A stretch of 64,000 nt of DNA from Aphelocoma coerulescens (Eukaryota; Chordata; Aves; Passeriformes; Corvidae). Where the stretch lies: contig NC_091016.1 in NCBI RefSeq assembly GCF_041296385.1, positions 15,351,497 through 15,415,496 of the forward strand, in the 5' to 3' direction. This document shows positions 45,080 through 54,660 of the stretch, piece by piece. The position numbers were made by a program, and so were the translations under genes. A model generated the notes under the pieces. It did not search any database, was not told where the DNA came from, and saw only the letters and a list, made by a program, of their open reading frames with translations. How positions within the stretch are numbered: the first letter of the stretch is position 1; each line of letters starts with the position of its first letter.

Positions 45080-45303
45080 GTTTCTAGGAAGAAATTCTTT
45101 ACTGGGAGGCTGCTGAGGTACAGGGAACAAGTTACCCAGAGAAGCTGTGGATGCCCCAAGCCTGGAAGCATTCAAGGCCAGGTTGGATTGAGCCCTGAGC
45201 AACCTCGTCTAGTGGAAGATGTCCCTGCCCACAGCCAGGGCTTTGGAAGTAGAAAATCTCTCAGGATCTTTCCAATATAAATCATTCTGTGATTCTATGA
45301 TTT
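45080..45303 (+). mobile_element. CR1 LINE 3' end
   Basis: Contains GGAAGAAATTCTTTACTGGG, GCATTCAAGGCCAGGTTGGA and ends ATTCTGTGATTCTATGATT, the canonical CR1 terminal repeat. Confidence 0.93.
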
Positions 45304-45339
45304 CCCAGGAGGAGTCACATTAAATATGGGCGTTGTTTC

Positions 45340-45406
45340 CGGTTTCTCTCCCCACTTGCAGGTGGCCATCAAGCGAGTGTCCCGCGATCGCATCCCGGAG
45401 TGGGCG
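45340..45406 (+). pseudogene. PIM-like exon 2 fragment
   Basis: 45362-45406 reads GTGGCCATCAAGCGAGTGTC onward and is nearly the same as exon 2 of the intact gene (48230-48280), preceded by the same CTTGCAG acceptor. It encodes [15 protein letters not shown] and then breaks off into the unrelated segment at 45407. No other PIM exon adjoins it. Confidence 0.88.
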
Positions 45407-45826
45407 CTCCCCACCCCCCGCCCCAAAGAGACCAAAGCATCCCCCACAGCCCCACGGTGCTGCACCAGATCCCGGGCACATGGCCTCCTCCAGTCCTTGG
45501 CGGCCTCGGGGAGGCTCCAGAGCCCTGTGTGCGGGACAGCTGCTGCAGCACCCACCGCTGTGCCTGGGGGCAAACAGCGCCCAAGGAGCGGCTGCGCAAG
45601 TTCAGAGTCTGAAGCAGAATCCCCGGTGCACGCAAGTGAGAGCTGGGATTTCAGGGGCTGCCAGGAGACGCTGAATTCCTCTCCTCGCTGCCCTTTCTAG
45701 CCACAGCCATGCTGATGCAATTGGAAGAATTGCCCCTGCCCAGGCAGCTCTCAGGTAGAAGACTGGCTTTTGCTCCTCATGTTTCTGAGGGGCTAGCTGC
45801 CAATTCCTCAGGTTTTCCTTCCAATT
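45407..45826 (+). repeat. ~420-bp duplicated segment, copy 1
   Basis: Matches 51866-52286 at high identity. In this copy it is fused to the PIM exon-2 fragment; both copies stop at the same CCTTCCAATT motif. The content is not recognised. Confidence 0.9.
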
Positions 45827-46079
45827 AATACGGGGTTATGACTATTTTTACTAGTTTATTACTAGTTTATTTCTAGTTTTACTTCCTGCAGCTCCCTGTG
45901 AGCGAGGAAGCACCACAAACCCTCTCCCTCAAAGCCTTGAGGTACTGCCCAAGCAGAACTTTTTCATGCTCTTTCCTCCTGGTGATTTTATAATCTCGTC
46001 CACAGTCTGAAAGCAAACTGATGCCGTAGGCAAAAGCTTGACCTTGGAACCCTAGGGCACTTTCTGTGCGTGTGTTTGT

Positions 46080-46440
46080 GTCCCCACGGCCTTCGGGTGA
46101 GCCTGGTGAGGCCGAGGCCTGGGGCCCTCAAGATGGCGCTGGGGAGCCCCCGGGGCAGCGGGGCGGGGCGGCAGAGGGTGGATTTCCCCCGAGCGAGCGA
46201 GGGAGCGAGGGAGCGGCGGGGAAAGGCGCGGGGAGCAGGGGAGGCACAAAGGCCCCGGGTCTCTGGCAAGCGGGCGGCCAGTCGCCAACTGCTGGCTCCC
46301 GGAGCCGCTGGCAGGGCCGTGTCTCCTCCACGCCGGTGACACTGCACCTGCAGCGCTGCATCCGGCTCTGCCGGGCTCCCCAGCACGGACGGCAAGGACA
46401 CGGACGGGCTGGAGCACGTGCGGACGGGGGACACCGAGAT
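46080..46440. promoter_or_regulatory. CpG-rich patch
   Basis: GC- and CpG-rich stretch with a CAAGATGGCGC motif (YY1-like) at about 46130. It lies between a PIM relic and a CR1, about 1 kb upstream of the intact PIM-like gene. It could be a promoter relic of another PIM copy or a distal promoter. Confidence 0.4.
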
Positions 46441-46868
46441 TTAGCGAGCGCTGGAGCACCTCTCCTGCAAGGAAAGGCTGAGACAGCTGGGCTTGTTCAG
46501 CCAGCAAAAGACACTTAGGCTTAGGCTCGACGGAACCGTGGCCTTCCAGGACCTGACGGCAACCTACAAGAAAGCTGGAGAGGGACTTTGGACAAGGGCA
46601 GGCAAGGACAGGACAAGGGAGAATGGATCCAAACGGAAAGAGAGTAGGTTTAGATGAGGTATTCAGAAAAATGACTCTCGTGGCACAGGTTGCCCGGAGA
46701 AGGTGTGGCTACCCCCTCCCTGGCAGTGTTCAAGGCCAGGCTGGATGGAGCTCTAGACAAGCCCTTGGTCCAGTGCCAGGGGTCCCTAGCCACAGCAGGG
46801 GGGCTTGCAACGACGTGATCTTTCAGGTCCCGTCCAAGCCAAACCATGCCGTGACTCCGTGATTCTGG
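46440..46868 (+). mobile_element. CR1 LINE 3' end, longer copy
   Basis: Begins at GAGCACCTCTCCTGCAAGGA, runs through GGCTTGTTCAGCC, TTCAAGGCCAGGCTGGATGG and ends CCGTGACTCCGTGATTCTGG. Typical CR1 3' UTR order. Confidence 0.93.
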
Positions 46869-47278
46869 GATACTTCCCCTCCTCATCCTCTGGCAGAAAA
46901 AGAAGCTTGGGACCAAGTTCCACATTGCAGACTCTGTCTTTTGGCAGCCTGCAACTGTCTCAACAGAGGATGAAAAGAGATGACATTACTGACACGATTT
47001 ATCTTTTCTACCTGAAAATTAAAGGCTCCACTCCTGTCCACTCTCGCACAACCATCAGGACAGGGAACTCTTCCCGGTGAAATGCTTCATCTCACCCAAG
47101 GAAGAAGAAAGCTACAAGCCCACACTTTTCTTTATTTCTGTATTGATTTATTAGGTTATTTCTTTCACGGGCATTTATTTCTTTGTTTGCTTCTTCCCTT
47201 CCGCGGGGCGCGCGCCGGCTCCTCCGGTGGGCTCGTGCAGGGAACGGACGAACGGAACGGCCGCGCGCTCCGGCGGCT

Positions 47279-47330
47279 CAGCGGCAGCAGCAGCGGCAGC
47301 AGCAGCGGCAGCAGCAGCGGCAGCAGCGCC
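47279..47330 (+). repeat. 12-bp minisatellite (CGGCAGCAGCAG)n
   Basis: About four copies of a 12-base unit, just upstream of the chosen PIM start codon and in the likely 5' UTR. If translation began further upstream it would encode a Ser/Gly repeat. Confidence 0.85.
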
Positions 47331-47441
47331 TCTCTCGATCGGTTTTCCACTCGGATTTCCGCTCGCTCTCCGTCCCCTTCTCCCTCTCACACTCCACTCA
47401 CTCCCGTCCCGTCCCTGTCTCCGCCTCTCCCAGCGCGGCTC

Positions 47442-48137
47442 ATGCCGCGTCCCGCGGGCCGCCCCTCTGCGGGGCCGCCCCGTGCCCGCCGCGGTGCCGC
47501 CTCCGCCGGGCTCTCTCCGTCCTGGCAGCGGCTCTGGTGCTGGCGGAGCAGCACGCTCTTTTGGCTCCGCCTGGCGCGGGCCCTGGCCCGGCCCCGGCCG
47601 AGGCCCCTCCCGCGGCTCCGCCCGGAGCCGCCCCGCTGCCGCCCCTCGGCGGGGCCGCCCCCTGCCCGCCCCTGCCCGGCCCGCCGCGGTGCCGCCTCCG
47701 CCGGGCTCTCTCCGTCCTGGCAGCGGCGCCGCTGGAAGTGCCGCTCGCTCTGGTGCTGGCGGAGCAGCACGCTCTTTTGGCTCCGCCTGGCGCGGGCCCT
47801 GGCCCGGCCCCGGCCCCGAACGAGGCCCCTCCGGCGCTTCCGCCCGGAGCCGCCCCGCTGCCGCCCGGCTCCCGCCCCGTCCCCGGCAGCGTCGTCCGCA
47901 GCATCGCCGGCAGCTTCCCCGCTCCGAACTCCGCCGCTCGTCAGCTCGGCCGCCGGCCCCGGGGCGGCTCGGGAAGCAGCAGCGCCCGGGGGCCCCGGGC
48001 AGAATGCCGAGAGCGCGGTGCCGCCCGCACGGGCGGAGAAGCCTCCCCTGGAGCAGCTCTACCGGCAGGGCCCGCTGCTGGGGAGCGGCGGCTGCGGCAG
48101 CGTTTACTCCGGGACCCGGCTCGCCGACGGCGCCCCG
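47442..48137 (+). CDS. PIM1-like: PIM-like exon 1 (N-terminal extension and glycine loop)
   Basis: Ends GCCCCG/GTAAGA, phase 0. The correct frame is fixed by the [15 protein letters not shown] segment at its 3' end; a longer open frame over the same bases is out of register with the kinase exons. Confidence 0.88.
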
Positions 48138-49687
48138 GTAAGAGTGGGGCCGGGTCGGAGGGGGGCGGCGGGCGGCGGGCGACGGGCGACGGGCGACGAG
48201 CTCAGCCCGCCGCTCGCCTTGACTTGCAGGTGGCCATCAAGCGAGTGTCCCGCGATCGCATCCCGGAGTGGGCGCGGCTGGTGAGTGAAAGCCGGCGGGG
48301 CGTGGCGGGCGGGGCTAGGGCGAGGCCCGGGAGGGTGGGAGCCGGGACGCTGCGAGGGGAGCGAGCGTGCAGTGAGCGGGGGCCGCGGAGCGTCCCGGGC
48401 CGGGCAATGGCGAGCGGCGGTGGGGCCGGGCCGGGGTGCCGAAGGCTCGGCGCAGCATCGGCCCCGCTGACGGCATCGCGGTCCCCCCCGCAGCACAACG
48501 GCGCCCTTGTGCCCCTGGAGCTGGCGCTGCTCTGGATGGTGTCGCGCCCTGGCTTCCGCGGTGTGGTGCGGCTCCTGGACTGGTTCGAGCTGCCCGACGG
48601 CTTCGCGCTGGTCATGGAGCGTCCGGAGCGCTGTCAGGACCTCTGGTACTTCCTGGAGGAGCGGGGGTTCCTGACGGAGCCCGTGGCGCGGGGGCTGTTC
48701 CGCCAGGTGCTGGAGGCCGTGCGGCACTGCACCAGCCGCGGCGTCCTGCACCGCGACATCAAGGCCGAGAACGTCCTCGTCGACCTGGCCACCGGCGAGG
48801 CAAAGCTCATCGACTTCGGGTGTGGCACGGTCCTCCAGGACACCTTCTACACCCGAATGTCAGGTGAGCCCAAAGGCGGGGCCCAGCCGGGCAGCAGAGA
48901 TTCCCCCCTTTGCTGACAGAGGGGGAAGAGGGAGGGAGCGAGGGGAAATCCTTCTGCAGCCGGCTGCAGCCAAGTTGCTTTCCGGCGGGGCGAGGGCTGC
49001 CTGTTGTGGAACGGGAGCTGGCTGGGAGGGAGCAGCACTCATCAGGGCCTGATGAGCTTCGCCCGTGTCCCGTAGGCACGCCGGAGTACAGCCCGCCGGA
49101 GTGGATCCTCTTTGGCTGCTACCATGGCCAGCCAGCCACCATCTGGTCCCTGGGCATCCTGCTCTATGAGCTGGTCTGTGGGCACCTTCCTTTCAACACG
49201 GATGAGGACATCATCCGGGGCCAGCTCTTCTTCCCGCCCCGGGTGTCTCAAGGTGAGGATGCGCCTTCACGGCACGGGGGGAGGGGGGGAAGGACGTGGT
49301 TGGCAGAGGGCAGGTGGCACACAGGCGTCCTGCTCTTGCAGCTAGGGAGGAGGCTGATCTGCTGGGGTTAGCTGGAGGAGGTGGCACGTGTGCCTCTGGG
49401 CTGCTCTCGTCCGAAAGGGAGGATCGACGGGAAGGTTGGGGTGCAGCTTCCGAGCGCTCCTAGTGTGGCCTGGGCACCGTGGAATCTGGGAGAGCAGGGG
49501 CAGGAGCCTTGTCCCGCTGAGCAGCGTTTTCCCGTTTCTCTCCCCAGAGTGCCAGCACCTCATCCGGTGGTGTTTATCCATGGACCCCGCGCACAGGCCG
49601 TCCTTGGAAGACCTGTTTGAGCATTCTTGGCTGCAGGACCGTCACCTGGCCCAGGAGACAGCAGAGATCCATCCCTCTGCACAGTAG
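47442..49687 (+). CDS. PIM1-like: PIM-like Ser/Thr protein kinase, five exons
   Basis: Exons 47442-48137, 48230-48280, 48494-48863, 49076-49252 and 49548-49687 join in frame to 1434 nt (477 residues). PIM kinases are constitutively active Ser/Thr kinases promoting survival and growth. Visible motifs are the glycine loop [12 protein letters not shown] (~211), VAIK with Lys ~236 and the PIM-type hinge [12 protein letters not shown] (Asp ~337), DFG (~356-358) and [10 protein letters not shown] follow. The ~210-residue N-terminal extension is Arg/Pro/Ala-rich and holds an internal tandem repeat; mammalian PIM1 is ~313 residues, so the extension accounts for the extra length. The in-frame ATG at 47442 was chosen because it lies in the CpG island and precedes the repeated region; an upstream ATG at 47082 would add AT-rich sequence unlike coding DNA. 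All catalytic residues are present. Confidence 0.92.
47459..47864 (+). repeat. In-frame tandem duplication inside PIM-like exon 1
   Basis: Two copies, roughly 47459-47637 and 47638-47864. The offset is 195 bases in the first part and 216 in the second, the difference being a 21-base insertion; all are multiples of three. Each copy encodes [13 protein letters not shown] and [20 protein letters not shown], at residues ~18-66 and ~83-142. Confidence 0.93.
48230..48280 (+). CDS. PIM1-like: PIM-like exon 2
   Basis: 51 nt, acceptor CTTGACTTGCAG, donor CGGCTG/GTGAGT, phase 0 to 0. Carries the ATP-binding lysine. Confidence 0.93.
48494..48863 (+). CDS. PIM1-like: PIM-like exon 3 (kinase core)
   Basis: 370 nt, acceptor CCCCCCGCAG, donor TCAG/GTGAGC, phase 0 to 1. 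Carries hinge, catalytic loop and DFG. Confidence 0.95.
49076..49252 (+). CDS. PIM1-like: PIM-like exon 4
   Basis: 177 nt, acceptor GTGTCCCGTAG, donor CAAG/GTGAGG, phase 1 to 1. Encodes the activation-segment end and [18 protein letters not shown]. Confidence 0.95.
49548..49687 (+). CDS. PIM1-like: PIM-like exon 5
   Basis: 140 nt after TTTCTCTCCCCAG; encodes [20 protein letters not shown] and a short tail ending EIHPSAQ, stop TAG 49685-49687. Confidence 0.95.
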
Positions 49688-49959
49688 GATCCAGGAGCCC
49701 AGCAAGCACCAGCTGCACGCGTCTCGGGGCGCTCGAAGAAAACGGCAGAGCGTTTCCCTGCGGCCGTGGCACGGAGGAGAGAGCGCAGCCGAGGAGATGC
49801 TTCCGCTGGTCCTCGGCGCCTTGTGGAGGAAGCGGCTCAGTGCTCCCCATCCTATTGGAGAAGTCGTGGCAGTGCGGTGAAGTTGCCACGGACTGGAAAA
49901 GGGGAAACATCCCCCTGCAGCTCAATGGCATCGTGATGTCCCCGCAAGCCGAGGCACTG

Positions 49960-51130
49960 CCGGGGTGTTCTTCTGGAGCACGACCTGGAGCCGGACAACA
50001 CCGTCCTCAAGCTGGCTGCTGGCGGGGCAAAGCCGGTTGGCTTTGGTTGCGACCCCTTCCTGGAGGACACGCTCTGCGCCCCGACGGAATCAAGATGAGT
50101 CCACAGCCGGCAGAGGGGTGGGGGGATGCTCGTGGTTCCAGGCAAGGCAGGGCTCGGCCGGGCCAGGCGCCGGAGCTTCCCCGCTTGGCGGCGCCGGGGA
50201 ATATTAACTTTTCCGCCGGCCGCCAAGTTGCTTTTTGGCGGGACAGGGCACGGATGCTGTGCAGGGGGAGCCAGCGCCCGGCCTTGCTGACAGCTTCTGC
50301 CACCCAGCCTGGCCCGGGCTGGGGCGGGGGGAGCCAGCCTGGCAAAAGCATCCGTCCGTAGGGACGGGGGGCAGCAGAGGGGGGCGGGTTCCGAAGGCGT
50401 GCCCCAGCTGGTCTGCTTTGCGGGCCCTTGAGGAAGGGGTGGGCTTACGCGTGGGAAAGGTGGGGTTTTTCCCCAGCCGTGGAGAGCCTTAATGCTTGCA
50501 TGGAGTGCTCAGACCCTCCCCAGGCCCGTGATACGGTGATAACCTTTGACGCTTTTTCTTGCTTCCAGGTCTTGTTTTGAATTGACTTTCATGCAATCGT
50601 TCTTTGCTTTTTCCAGGAAGATTGCACCGGGTGCCCGGACCGCATGGGGAAGCGCTGGCCCCCTGTGTGTGGAGTGCGTCCGGTGCCGGCGCTACCCCGG
50701 GGGGCCGCGGTCTGCGGGGCCATCGCCTTCAAGACGGACGAGGACCTCGTGCGGGATCGGCTCCTCTCCTGGCAGCAGGTCTCCAGAGGTGGGTACCCGG
50801 CTTCACAGCAACGGGTGGCAGAAGGGCTTCCGGCAGACGGCAGCGGGCACACGAGCATCCCGCTCTTGCAGCTGCTGAGGAGACTGCTCTGCCGTGTTTA
50901 AGTGGAGGCGGTGGAACGTGGCCTGCCATGCTGCTCTCCTCTAGAAACGGAGAATTGGCACTGCCAGCAGCCTGGCCCGGGCACAGGCCGTGCTGGGACA
51001 GGGGGGACAGGAGCCCTGTCCGGCTGACCGCGGCTTTCTGGTTTCTCTCCCCAGGGTGCCAGCACCTCAGGCACGGAAGCAGCACCGCTCGGCCTGCGAA
51101 TCTGGGAGGGCTGGAGGGCGGCGGGTGTTA
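49960..51130 (+). pseudogene. Decayed PIM-like copy
   Basis: Three blocks follow the PIM exon 3-4-5 order with introns in matching places. 49980-50090 encodes VLKLAAGGAKPVGFGCDPFL, a relic of the catalytic loop to DFG with HRD and DFG both lost. 50620-50790 encodes AVCGAIAFKTDEDLVRDRLL before an AG/GTGGGT donor. 51040-51130 starts after TTTCTCTCCCCAG with CQHL and soon terminates. No N-lobe is present. The lost catalytic residues make it a pseudogene or pseudokinase fragment. Confidence 0.82.
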
Positions 51131-51143
51131 ATTTGCTGTCAAA

Positions 51144-51149
51144 AATAAA
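51144..51149 (+). terminator. Poly(A) signal
   Basis: AATAAA, followed by a T/G-rich stretch (TTGTTCTTGTCGTTGTC), downstream of the decayed PIM copy. It may serve the intact gene as a distal poly(A) site or be inherited from the dead copy. Confidence 0.6.
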
Positions 51150-51865
51150 TCTTGTTCTTGTCGTTGTCATCGGAGCCTTTCTTTCATCCTTTTCCAAGCT
51201 TTTGGTCCCCTTCCTCCAGGGCAATCTTTTTGTGTCCTTCCTCAGCCACTTGGTGGCCTTTGGCAGGGGGGGTTAAGCAACGCGAAAATTTCAACAACAG
51301 CTCCTGTTGCCAACGGCAGCAGCCCCTTCGAGAAGCCGGAGCTGCCAGCCAGGCCCGCGTGTGCTTTGGAAAGGGGAGCGGTTTGCAGGGACGCAGTGGT
51401 CGCCCCGCTGCAAAAGCTGGGAGGAAATCAGAAGCGGCAAAATGCCATTTCGGCTCAAGCCCCGCCCAAATACTTCTTCATCTTTCCCCTCTGCTCCAAG
51501 ATAGACAGGCAGGGCTGGACTCCGGCAAGGTTCCAAGTTCTTTGTGCTCCCTGGCATCAAAGGGATCACGATGGAAACTCTCGTAGGCAGTGACTGCGGT
51601 ACAGCTCCTGAAGGAAAAAAGGGAGTGTCACGAGATGGGACATCCTTCTTGTCTCCTTTGTCTCCCCAGGAGCCCCTGAGAAAGAGAAATGCCTGCAAGG
51701 GCTTTATCTGACTCCTTCCCAGCCAGCCCTTCCCTCCTCGCTCCCGGGTCTCGTTTGCTCCGCAGGCCTCATTAGCTCGCTAAACTCAGAGGAGCCCCGG
51801 TAGGAAAAATCGCTGCCTGGCGTGGCGCTGGTTGATCCCTGTCTCATCTTGATTCCATTTGCCCT
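51150..51865. other. Intergenic spacer
   Basis: No gene recognised; moderately GC-rich sequence with unsupported open frames on both strands. Confidence 0.5.
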
Positions 51866-52286
51866 GCTCCCCAACCTCCCCCCCAAAGAGACCAAAGCAT
51901 CCCCCACAACCCCACGGTGCTGCACCAGATCCCGGGCACGTGGCCTCCTCCAGTCCTTGGCAGCCTTGGGGAGGCTCCAGAGCCCTGTGTGCGGGACAGC
52001 TGCTGCAGCACCCACCGCTGTGCCTGGGGGCAAACAGCGCCCAAGGAGCGGCTGCGCAAGTTCAGAGTCTGAAGCAGAATCCCCGGTGCACGCAAGTGAG
52101 AGCTGGGATTTCAGGGGCTGCCAGGAGACGCTGAATTCCTCTCCTCGCTGCCCTTTCTAGCCACGGCCACGCTGATGCAATCGGAAGAATTGCCCCTGCC
52201 CAGGCAGCTCTCAGGTAGAAGACTGGCTTTTGCTCCTCATGTTTCTGAGGGGCTAGCTGCCAATTCCTCAGGTTTTCCTTCCAATT
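51866..52286 (+). repeat. ~420-bp duplicated segment, copy 2
   Basis: Partner of 45407-45826. Here its left neighbour is unrelated sequence, with no PIM exon 2, so the PIM fusion is specific to copy 1. Confidence 0.9.
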
Positions 52287-52894
52287 TCTGGAGGAAAAAC
52301 TCTGTGTCACTTGGCTGCGTGTGTTTGCTTAGCTGTGGTTTAAATCCCAGCTTAGTAAAGCCTGGGAAGGCTGGCATGTGTCAGGGAAAACTAGTCTGTG
52401 AGCTTATGGGGTTTCCTGCCATCACCAGCAGAGTGATGTGTCCTTTGGGGATTCCTCTGGAGACAAAATTAGGCATCTGCTCCCTCCTGCAATATTCTCT
52501 TAGATCTTTCTAAAATATCCTAGAAAAGACAGTGAAACTTCATGTCTACTTGCACACCCACTGTTTGAATAGGGGCATTTTTGTCTCTCCGCTAAGTCAT
52601 TGCTCTTGCACATCAGAAACAGGAACACCAACAAACGGGAATGACGCATGATCCTCCTGCTGGTGCCTCAGAATACTGGTAAGTGCAGATCTGGGTACCA
52701 AGATGAACATTTAATTAGCATTTCATGCTCCTTCAAGATACCCAGATCTCAGGGCATTTTGTTTCCAAGCTGCAGCTATACCGTCACTCTCTGGGGAAGA
52801 ACAGTCAATAGGAAACAGCGACTGCCAGTATTGCAAAAGTGTGGGGCAAAACCTGAAGTGTCTGTGTGAAAAGGTGAGTGGGAAGAGTGTAATT

Positions 52895-53168
52895 CCCACA
52901 GCCAAAGCTTAATTAGGGCAGCAGGATCACTTCTTTACTGCATGGCTGCAAGATGATCATTAGGGACCTCCTTTTTGTATCTCATGCAGGAAAGGAGCTC
53001 TTAATAATACCCTGCTACTGAAACCCACACTGGGGTGTAGCTCTGTAGTGGTTCCCAATGAAGCAGATTGCCTGCTTTGTCACTGCCAGCCCTGTGACCC
53101 TGCGAGGGACCACAGTTCATCCCACACATGTTCTGTCTCCAGGAAAAGCTTGCCTTGGCTTATTAGAG
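52895..53168 (-). repeat. Inverted partner of the repeat at 7486-7765
   Basis: Reverse-complement match over ~275 bases with scattered differences; flanks do not match, as expected for a dispersed element. Confidence 0.7.
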
Positions 53169-53559
53169 GGGAAAAAACCAGAAGAATAATAAAATGGACA
53201 ATTAATCTGGTCACTTTGGAGGACATGCTCATGCTTTCACATGGCAGCCTTGTACCGGCTTGTTAGTCATCGTGAAACATATCCATAGAAAAAACTCCGA
53301 TCCTATACTACATCTGAATGAAATTCCTTCAGATTATTAAGATTTCTGTTGTCAGGACCAGGATAAAACCCTTCCAACACTCACTTGCAGCTGTCCTGGA
53401 CTTCTGCAGTCCTTTATGGAAACCTGCTGTAGGTACAGTGTCTGGAGTTGGTTTGGGCCTTTATGAAAGATGTGTGGAACACTATGCAGGGCTCTCCTAG
53501 GAGAAAACTGTTTGTCCAAGACCGGGGACATCGTGCCTGCAGAAGTGGAGTGGTCCCGC

Positions 53560-53985
53560 TCCCAGCCCAAGAGTCTGTGAGCTGAGCCACACTGGGGAGA
53601 AAAGACACCGAGGGGCACCAGCCCAGCCACTTCACCTGCCATGACCGTTCTGCGGAGCTCTGCCGTGGGGGGGAAGTCGACGCTGGGCGAGCCACCGAGC
53701 TTTCATCTGCTGCTAGAACTACTCCGTGATAGCTCCTGTTTTTCCCGAGAGAGAAGCCGGCGCCATCTTGTAACGCGTGTCATGGGCGGGTTTTCCTCTG
53801 GCATTTTGGGTCTTTGTTCCAGTGGGAGGACGGTGAGGTCTGGCAGTTTGATATCTACAAGTTACTTACTTATTTTTCCTTGCCTTGTGGGCATTCTGTT
53901 TGTTAATAAAGTGTTGGGTTTTTTCCACTTTCATCTATTAGTATTCATTTCCTATTGCTGGAAAGGGATTGTTGGAACAGTTTAG
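53560..53985 (+). mobile_element. Possible solo LTR
   Basis: Contains a GC-rich segment, an AATAAA at about 53905 and a T-rich then CCTATTGCTGG tail, arranged like an avian ERV LTR R-U5. No internal retroviral sequence adjoins it. Family not identified. Confidence 0.35.
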
Positions 53986-54099
53986 AGGAGACAACTTATT
54001 CCAGACTGCCCTAAGTTTTCTCAAACTGAGACAGATGGCTTCACATAGGAACATCCCCAAGGCTGCTGAGAGGAAGGCACGGAGGAAGACAAACCTAGT

Positions 54100-54660
54100 T
54101 GTACCGGTTTGGCCAAATTTTGAAATATATCCCCTGAGAGAAGGCAGGTCACCACCCCTCCCCCACCAGCTTCAGGAAAAAATAAATTTTCCTCAAAGGA
54201 AAGGGAAAGAGATAAAAATTATTTCTTTAACAAACACACGGGAAAAGGAAAATAATGCTAAATAATAAAAATCTCTCGCTGTGGAGAAAAAACCTGGGAA
54301 AGTGTTAAGAGCTCTCCCTTTGGTCTCCTCGGAGCTGGGACTTGGCCCAGGGCCAGGCCCTCTGTGCTCGATGGAAAGTCCTCTCGACGTGCACTGATAT
54401 TGAAGCAGTCCAGTAGAAAAGAGAGAAAATCTGAAATTCCAGGGAAGGAAAAAATGTTCAACTCTCAGTCTCTCTCTGGAGAAAAAGAAACTGAACAACT
54501 GGCCAAAAACTGACCGGGCAGCCGCGAGCCGGGTGCCTCCTCCCTCCCCTGCCACAGCTGGAAAAAAAGTCGCTATCTCTGTGTGACCTTGAACAAGCTG
54601 CAAACTGCTTTGAAAAAGTTTTGCTCAGTTTTTCCTTCCCCTTCTCAGGCTCAGTTTAAA
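54100..54660. mobile_element. Probable LTR-derived repeat spanning the start of the second unit
   Basis: Starts near GTTGTACCGGTTTGGCCAAA and includes poly-purine and AATAAA-like motifs and a GGGCAGCCGCGAGCCGGG block. Its right part (54382 onward) is the same sequence as bases 1-280. It resembles repeats common in passerine genomes, but the family is recalled only loosely. Confidence 0.35.

Noticed and set aside
47183..48916. A 577-codon plus-strand open frame covering the PIM-like locus
   Set aside because: It reads through introns 1 and 2 and is out of register with the glycine loop at the end of exon 1. Its length comes from GC-rich, stop-poor DNA.
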